Assembly (NCBI GenBank): GCA_934646845.1
Contig: CAKUEV010000071.1
Span: forward strand, 1-8,944
Source: an uncultured Slackia sp.
GTDB taxonomy: Bacteria; Actinomycetota; Coriobacteriia; Coriobacteriales; Eggerthellaceae
Direction of reading: 5' to 3'
Length of the DNA: 8,944 bases
A program made the translations under genes and the position numbers. The notes beneath the pieces were generated by a model. It was given only the letters and a program-made list of their open reading frames with translations, was not told where the DNA came from and did not search any database. Shown piece by piece: positions 5,650 to 8,944 of this stretch; position 1 is the first letter of the stretch; each line of letters begins with the position of its first letter.

Positions 5650-6831
5650 CTAATCTTCCAGATAGTCCTTCAATTTAGAAGAACGGCTCGGGTGGCGCAG
5701 CTTCGCAAGCGTCTTGCTCTCGATCTGGCGAATGCGCTCGCGGGTAACGCCGAATTCGCGGCCCACTTCCTCAAGCGTATGCGGATGGCCGTCTTCCAAA
5801 CCGAAGCGCAGGCTAATGACCTTGCGTTCGCGTTCGGCCAAGCCATCGAGCACCTTGGAGAGCTGCTCTTGCAGCATCGAGAAGCTCGCCGCGTCGGGAG
5901 GCACGATAGCCGCGTCGTCTTCGATGAAGTCGCCCAGCTGAGAGTCTTCCTCTTCACCGATAGGGGTCTCGAGGGAGACCGGCTCCTGGCTGATTTTCTG
6001 AATTTCACGCACGCGCTCGGCGGTCAGGCCCATTTTCTCGCCAATTTCTTCCGGCGAAGGGTCACGACCGAGCTCTTGGAGCAGCTGGCGCTGGATGCGC
6101 ACAAGCTTATTGATGGTTTCAACCATGTGCACAGGAATACGAATGGTACGCGCCTGATCGGCGATAGCACGCGTGATAGCCTGGCGAATCCACCACGTGG
6201 CATACGTGGAGAACTTGAAGCCCTTCGTATAGTCGAACTTCTCGACGGCGCGAATAAGGCCCAGGTTGCCTTCCTGGATAAGGTCGAGGAACAGCATGCC
6301 GCGGCCCACGTAGCGCTTCGCGATAGAAACGACGAGACGCAGGTTCGCTTCAATAAGCTGCTGCTTGGCATCGAGGCCAACCTGCTCCACACGGGACAGG
6401 CGGCGCTTCTCGCGGCGCTCAAGCTCAATGCCCTCTTCTTCGGCCTTCTCGAGTTCGGCGGTAGCTGCAACGCCGGCCTCGATCTTCATGGCAAGGTCGA
6501 TTTCTTCCGCGGCGGTCAGCAGCGGAACCTTGCCGATTTCTTTGAGGTACATGCGCACGGGGTCGCCTGTAAGCATCGTGACCGACGCGTCGGTGGAACG
6601 ACGGCGCGCGCGTGCACGAGCGCGGGTGGAGTTCACCTTGGGCAAAGCAGCCACGGCGCTCGACTCAACGGCCTTCAGCTCTTCCTCGGGGATGCCTTCA
6701 AGCAAATCCTCGTCTTCGAGCGATTCGTCTTTTTCATCTTCGATGACATCGTCAGCGGGAAGCGCGACGTCGTCGACGGGTTTCTTGGTTTTATTCTTCT
6801 CTACGGTCGCATTAGTTTTGGCAGCAGACAC
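5650..6831 (-). CDS. rpoD: RNA polymerase primary sigma factor (sigma-70, RpoD/SigA)
   Basis: This 393-residue protein directs RNA polymerase to housekeeping promoters. Region 1.2 begins at about residue 90 ([11 protein letters not shown]). Region 2 spans about 159-243 and carries the core-binding and -10-recognition wording [26 protein letters not shown] and [13 protein letters not shown], followed by IRIPVHMVE. Region 3 follows, and region 4 ends the protein with a helix-turn-helix (about 354-381, [20 protein letters not shown]) that reads the -35 box. The first 85 residues are a short acidic stretch (about 20-56) and an arginine-rich patch (about 70-78) rather than a full region 1.1, as in many Gram-positive SigA proteins. 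The start is GTG at 6831, with AAAGGA eight bases upstream; no nearby in-frame ATG offers an alternative. It lies 128 bases downstream of dnaG on the same strand, the usual macromolecular-synthesis order. Confidence 0.97.
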   Translation of the reverse strand: MSAAKTNATVEKNKTKKPVDDVALPADDVIEDEKDESLEDEDLLEGIPEEELKAVESSAVAALPKVNSTRARARARRRSTDASVTMLTGDPVRMYLKEIGKVPLLTAAEEIDLAMKIEAGVAATAELEKAEEEGIELERREKRRLSRVEQVGLDAKQQLIEANLRLVVSIAKRYVGRGMLFLDLIQEGNLGLIRAVEKFDYTKGFKFSTYATWWIRQAITRAIADQARTIRIPVHMVETINKLVRIQRQLLQELGRDPSPEEIGEKMGLTAERVREIQKISQEPVSLETPIGEEEDSQLGDFIEDDAAIVPPDAASFSMLQEQLSKVLDGLAERERKVISLRFGLEDGHPHTLEEVGREFGVTRERIRQIESKTLAKLRHPSRSSKLKDYLED

Positions 6832-6851
6832 AGATGCTATCCTTTCGCCGT

Positions 6852-6871
6852 GAAAAGGGCATAGGAGCCCT
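6852..6871 (-). promoter_or_regulatory. Small hairpin with short T run just upstream of the rpoD ribosome site
   Basis: On the minus strand AGGGC (6871-6867) pairs with GCCCT (6860-6856) around six bases, and the T run continues to 6853. It lies in the 128-base dnaG-rpoD gap, about 10 bases before the rpoD ribosome site. The stem is short for a terminator; it could be a weak attenuator or an RNA processing site, and may be chance. I saw no convincing separate rpoD promoter in this gap. Confidence 0.3.
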
Positions 6872-6959
6872 AAAGATACAGCTCACTAGCTTATCACTTT
6901 TCCCTCTATTTGTGCGGGATTCACCGCATGATTTCCGCAAAATGAGACTCTTCGGGTCG

Positions 6960-8822
6960 CTATTCGATTCCGAACGGCTTATGAGCGAGCTTCGCAGCGG
7001 CAAGCTCTTTTTGCATGGCCACCACGCTTTCGAACACGAGATTGTAATCGTCGGCCGACATATCTTGCGGGCGCTTGAGTTGCGCATTCATCTCGCGAAT
7101 AAGGTCTTCCATGTCGCGAATCGCGAGCTCTTCGGAGAAAAAGCGCGCGAGTTCGCCCGGCTCGCGATCGTCGTGCGTGCTTGAACCGGAAATGACCGAC
7201 GCGGCTCCAGGAATGGCTTCCTCGAGTCGACGCACGATTTCCGCCGCAGGTGCCGTAGCGTCTTCGGCGAGCACATCGAGCAACTGCATGGCGATTTGGC
7301 CATGGATGTCGCGATGCCACACCGTTTGCGCCAACGCGCCCGCATACGCCAAGCCAATCGAAGGCTCGCTCGCGCACAGCGACAGGAAATCGCGCTCGAT
7401 ACGCAGGCGTTCCTTTTCGCGCGGCGGCAATGCGACTTGGGGTGCGCGCGGCGCGGGCGCCGCCGCCGCACCAGCCGCAGCGGGCGTAGAATCGAATTGG
7501 CGGGGCTCGCGCGTCGCGGCGAGCTTTTCGACCACCGCGTTCGCATCGAGCTGCAAGCGGTCGGCGATATAGCCCGCATATTCTTGCGCGAGCACCGAAT
7601 GCTTGATAGGCGCCAAAAGCTCCAACACTTCGGTGAGCGCCCTGCCCTTCTCGCCGAAATCAACGAGATTGCGGCCGCGAAGCTTGCGATCGATGGCATA
7701 CCGAAGCAGGGGAACCGCATTATCAATGAGCTCCTGAATCGCCTCGCCGCCGCGCTGCACCACGAAATCGGCCGGGTCGAGGTTATCGGGGAGCGTGACG
7801 GCGCACAGGTCGACCTGCTTGCGGCCCGCCTCGGGGAGCATGCTTTCGTCGATGAATCGCGCCGCGCGATCGGCTGCGCGTTGACCAGCCTCGTCGCCGT
7901 CGAACAGGTATACGATTTTATGCTTGGCATGCCGCGACAGCACGCGAATATGCTGCACGGTAAGGGCGGTACCCAGCGTGGCGACCACGTTGGTCACGCC
8001 GGCTTCGTGCATCATGATGACATCGGTATAGCCTTCGCAAATGATGGCAACGCCGGTCGACGCCATAGTCGCCTTGGCCTTATCGAGGCCAAAAAGCACT
8101 TCAGATTTATGGAAGATGGGGGTTTCCTGCGAGTTGAGGTACTTCGGCTCGCCCTTGCCCACCACGCGTCCGCCGAACGCAATCACATCGCCGTCGACAT
8201 CGCGAATAGGAAACATGATGCGTTCATAGAAACGATCGCGAGCACCGCCGCCTCGCCCCTCGACGGCCACGTTGGCCTCGATCATTTCCTTCGGCTTGAA
8301 GCCCTTCGAGCTGAGATATGCGACGAGGGAGCCCGACCCTGGAGCGAAACCGAGCTGCCACTTCTTCGGAACCTCTCCGCCCAAATCACGCCCCGCCAAA
8401 TAGGAACGAGCCTCGTCAACCTTCGGGCCACGCCCGCGCATAAGCTGGGTGTGGAAGAATTCGGCAGAGGCGTTGCACACCTCTTTCAAGCGTGCTTTCT
8501 TGCCACGGTTCATGGCGGCGCCAGGCGCTTCGGTAATTTGAATGCCTGCGCGGCGCGCAAGCTCGCGCACGGCATCGACGAAACCGATATCGTCGAGCTT
8601 CATCACGAAGCTGAAAACGTCTCCGCCTTCGCCGCAGCCGAAACAATGCCACAACTGCGTCGACGGATCGATTTTGAACGAGGGGGATTTCTCGTTATGG
8701 AACGGGCAGCAACCCCAGAAATCGCGGCCACGCTGACGCAGAACGACCCGCTCCCCCGCAATGGAGACCAGATCGCTCGCCTCGCGCACGCGACGAATAT
8801 CATCTTCCGGAATTCCCGCCAA
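6960..8822 (-). CDS. dnaG: DNA primase
   Basis: This 620-residue protein (from the chosen start) lays RNA primers for Okazaki fragments at the replication fork. The N-terminal CHC2 zinc domain has ligands C39, H42, C60 and C63. The catalytic core has RFYERIMFPIRD (about 197-208) and a TOPRIM fold with the acidic motifs EGYTDV (263-268) and DGDEAG (308-313), which hold the metal ions. An alanine- and proline-rich linker (about 450-475) precedes the C-terminal helicase-binding domain. The length is normal for the family. The open frame extends to TTG 8873, but I place the start at TTG 8822. That gives MAGIPEDDIRRVRE, matching the usual DnaG N-terminus, with AAAGGA six bases upstream; the upstream segment is basic, unlike the family, and lacks a ribosome site. 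Its neighbour is rpoD. Confidence 0.96.
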   Translation of the reverse strand: MAGIPEDDIRRVREASDLVSIAGERVVLRQRGRDFWGCCPFHNEKSPSFKIDPSTQLWHCFGCGEGGDVFSFVMKLDDIGFVDAVRELARRAGIQITEAPGAAMNRGKKARLKEVCNASAEFFHTQLMRGRGPKVDEARSYLAGRDLGGEVPKKWQLGFAPGSGSLVAYLSSKGFKPKEMIEANVAVEGRGGGARDRFYERIMFPIRDVDGDVIAFGGRVVGKGEPKYLNSQETPIFHKSEVLFGLDKAKATMASTGVAIICEGYTDVIMMHEAGVTNVVATLGTALTVQHIRVLSRHAKHKIVYLFDGDEAGQRAADRAARFIDESMLPEAGRKQVDLCAVTLPDNLDPADFVVQRGGEAIQELIDNAVPLLRYAIDRKLRGRNLVDFGEKGRALTEVLELLAPIKHSVLAQEYAGYIADRLQLDANAVVEKLAATREPRQFDSTPAAAGAAAAPAPRAPQVALPPREKERLRIERDFLSLCASEPSIGLAYAGALAQTVWHRDIHGQIAMQLLDVLAEDATAPAAEIVRRLEEAIPGAASVISGSSTHDDREPGELARFFSEELAIRDMEDLIREMNAQLKRPQDMSADDYNLVFESVVAMQKELAAAKLAHKPFGIE

Positions 8823-8834
8823 AGCATTTCCTTT
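8820..8834 (-). promoter_or_regulatory. Ribosome binding site that sets a TTG start for dnaG
   Basis: On the minus strand AAAGGA (8834-8829) lies six bases before TTG (8822-8820). Two ATGs nearby (in GAGATGG and GAAATGC) are out of frame with the primase. The weak TTG start fits the low expression typical of primase; that link is inferred. Confidence 0.7.
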
Positions 8835-8944
8835 CCATCTCGCCGCTCGCCGCTTGCGCTCCCCGGTCAACAAGAAGCGCTGTTCGCGGCGCGAATTCCT
8901 TGATCCGATAGATTCCGCACGAGCCGAACTGCCTGGGGCTGGCC
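8823..8944 (-). other. Region upstream of dnaG; no gene supported
   Basis: The 122 bases hold the dnaG ribosome site, but I see no clear promoter. TTGACC at 8870-8865 resembles a -35 box but has no -10 partner. On the minus strand one frame is open from the window edge to a TGA at 8869-8867, and another runs to a TGA just inside dnaG. Either could be the end of an upstream gene in the same operon, but neither piece resembles a protein I recognise. Confidence 0.4.

Noticed and set aside
5602..6864. Plus-strand open frame of 420 codons opposite rpoD
   Set aside because: Antisense shadow of the sigma factor gene, with no plausible ribosome site or domain.
7296..8903. Plus-strand open frame of 535 codons opposite dnaG
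   Set aside because: Antisense shadow of primase. The composition is arginine- and histidine-rich with no family resemblance.

Overview
The window looks like a chromosomal segment of an anaerobic, moderately high-GC bacterium of the Coriobacteriia, probably Eggerthellaceae. This is an inference from three things: a Tat-exported molybdoenzyme with four-cluster ferredoxin and NrfD-type subunits, the protein wording of those subunits, and a neighbouring dnaG-rpoD pair. No rRNA or marker was available to prove it. All genes except one are on the minus strand.

Layout, left to right. (1) 1-4507, minus strand: a respiratory molybdoenzyme operon, read from right to left. It encodes a Tat-exported catalytic subunit (2102-4507), a four-cluster ferredoxin subunit (1484-2098), a ten-helix NrfD-type membrane anchor (291-1472), a terminator-like hairpin (244-278), and the start of a probable TorD-family maturation chaperone that runs off the left edge. 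(2) 4508-4769: a 262-base divergent regulatory region with several inverted repeats and candidate -10 boxes. (3) 4770-5342, plus strand: a TetR-family regulator, divergent from the operon and its obvious candidate regulator. (4) 5342-5649: back-to-back hairpins that end tetR and a convergent tRNA gene, the tRNA itself (anticodon CAT, probably Ile2), its promoter and the likely rpoD terminator. (5) 5650-8822, minus strand: dnaG (primase) followed by rpoD (primary sigma factor), the conserved macromolecular-synthesis pair. (6) 8823-8944: the upstream edge of dnaG, with no gene I can support.

How the genes work together. The three-subunit complex is a classic complex iron-sulfur molybdoenzyme. 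NrfD exchanges electrons with menaquinone in the membrane, the ferredoxin subunit carries them, and the exported bis-MGD subunit probably uses them to reduce a substrate outside the membrane. The TorD-like protein would guard cofactor loading and Tat export. The substrate cannot be read from sequence. The catalytic subunit lacks the Ser of DMSO reductase and the Cys of thiosulfate/polysulfide reductases at the expected molybdenum-ligand position; an Asp is the best candidate ligand.

Several starts are better placed than the longest reading frame suggests: the catalytic subunit at ATG 4507, dnaG at TTG 8822, rpoD at GTG 6831, and possibly torD at TTG 227. I see no mobile element, CRISPR array, phage gene or clearly new system. 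The most interesting part is the molybdoenzyme operon of unknown substrate and its structured divergent control region.
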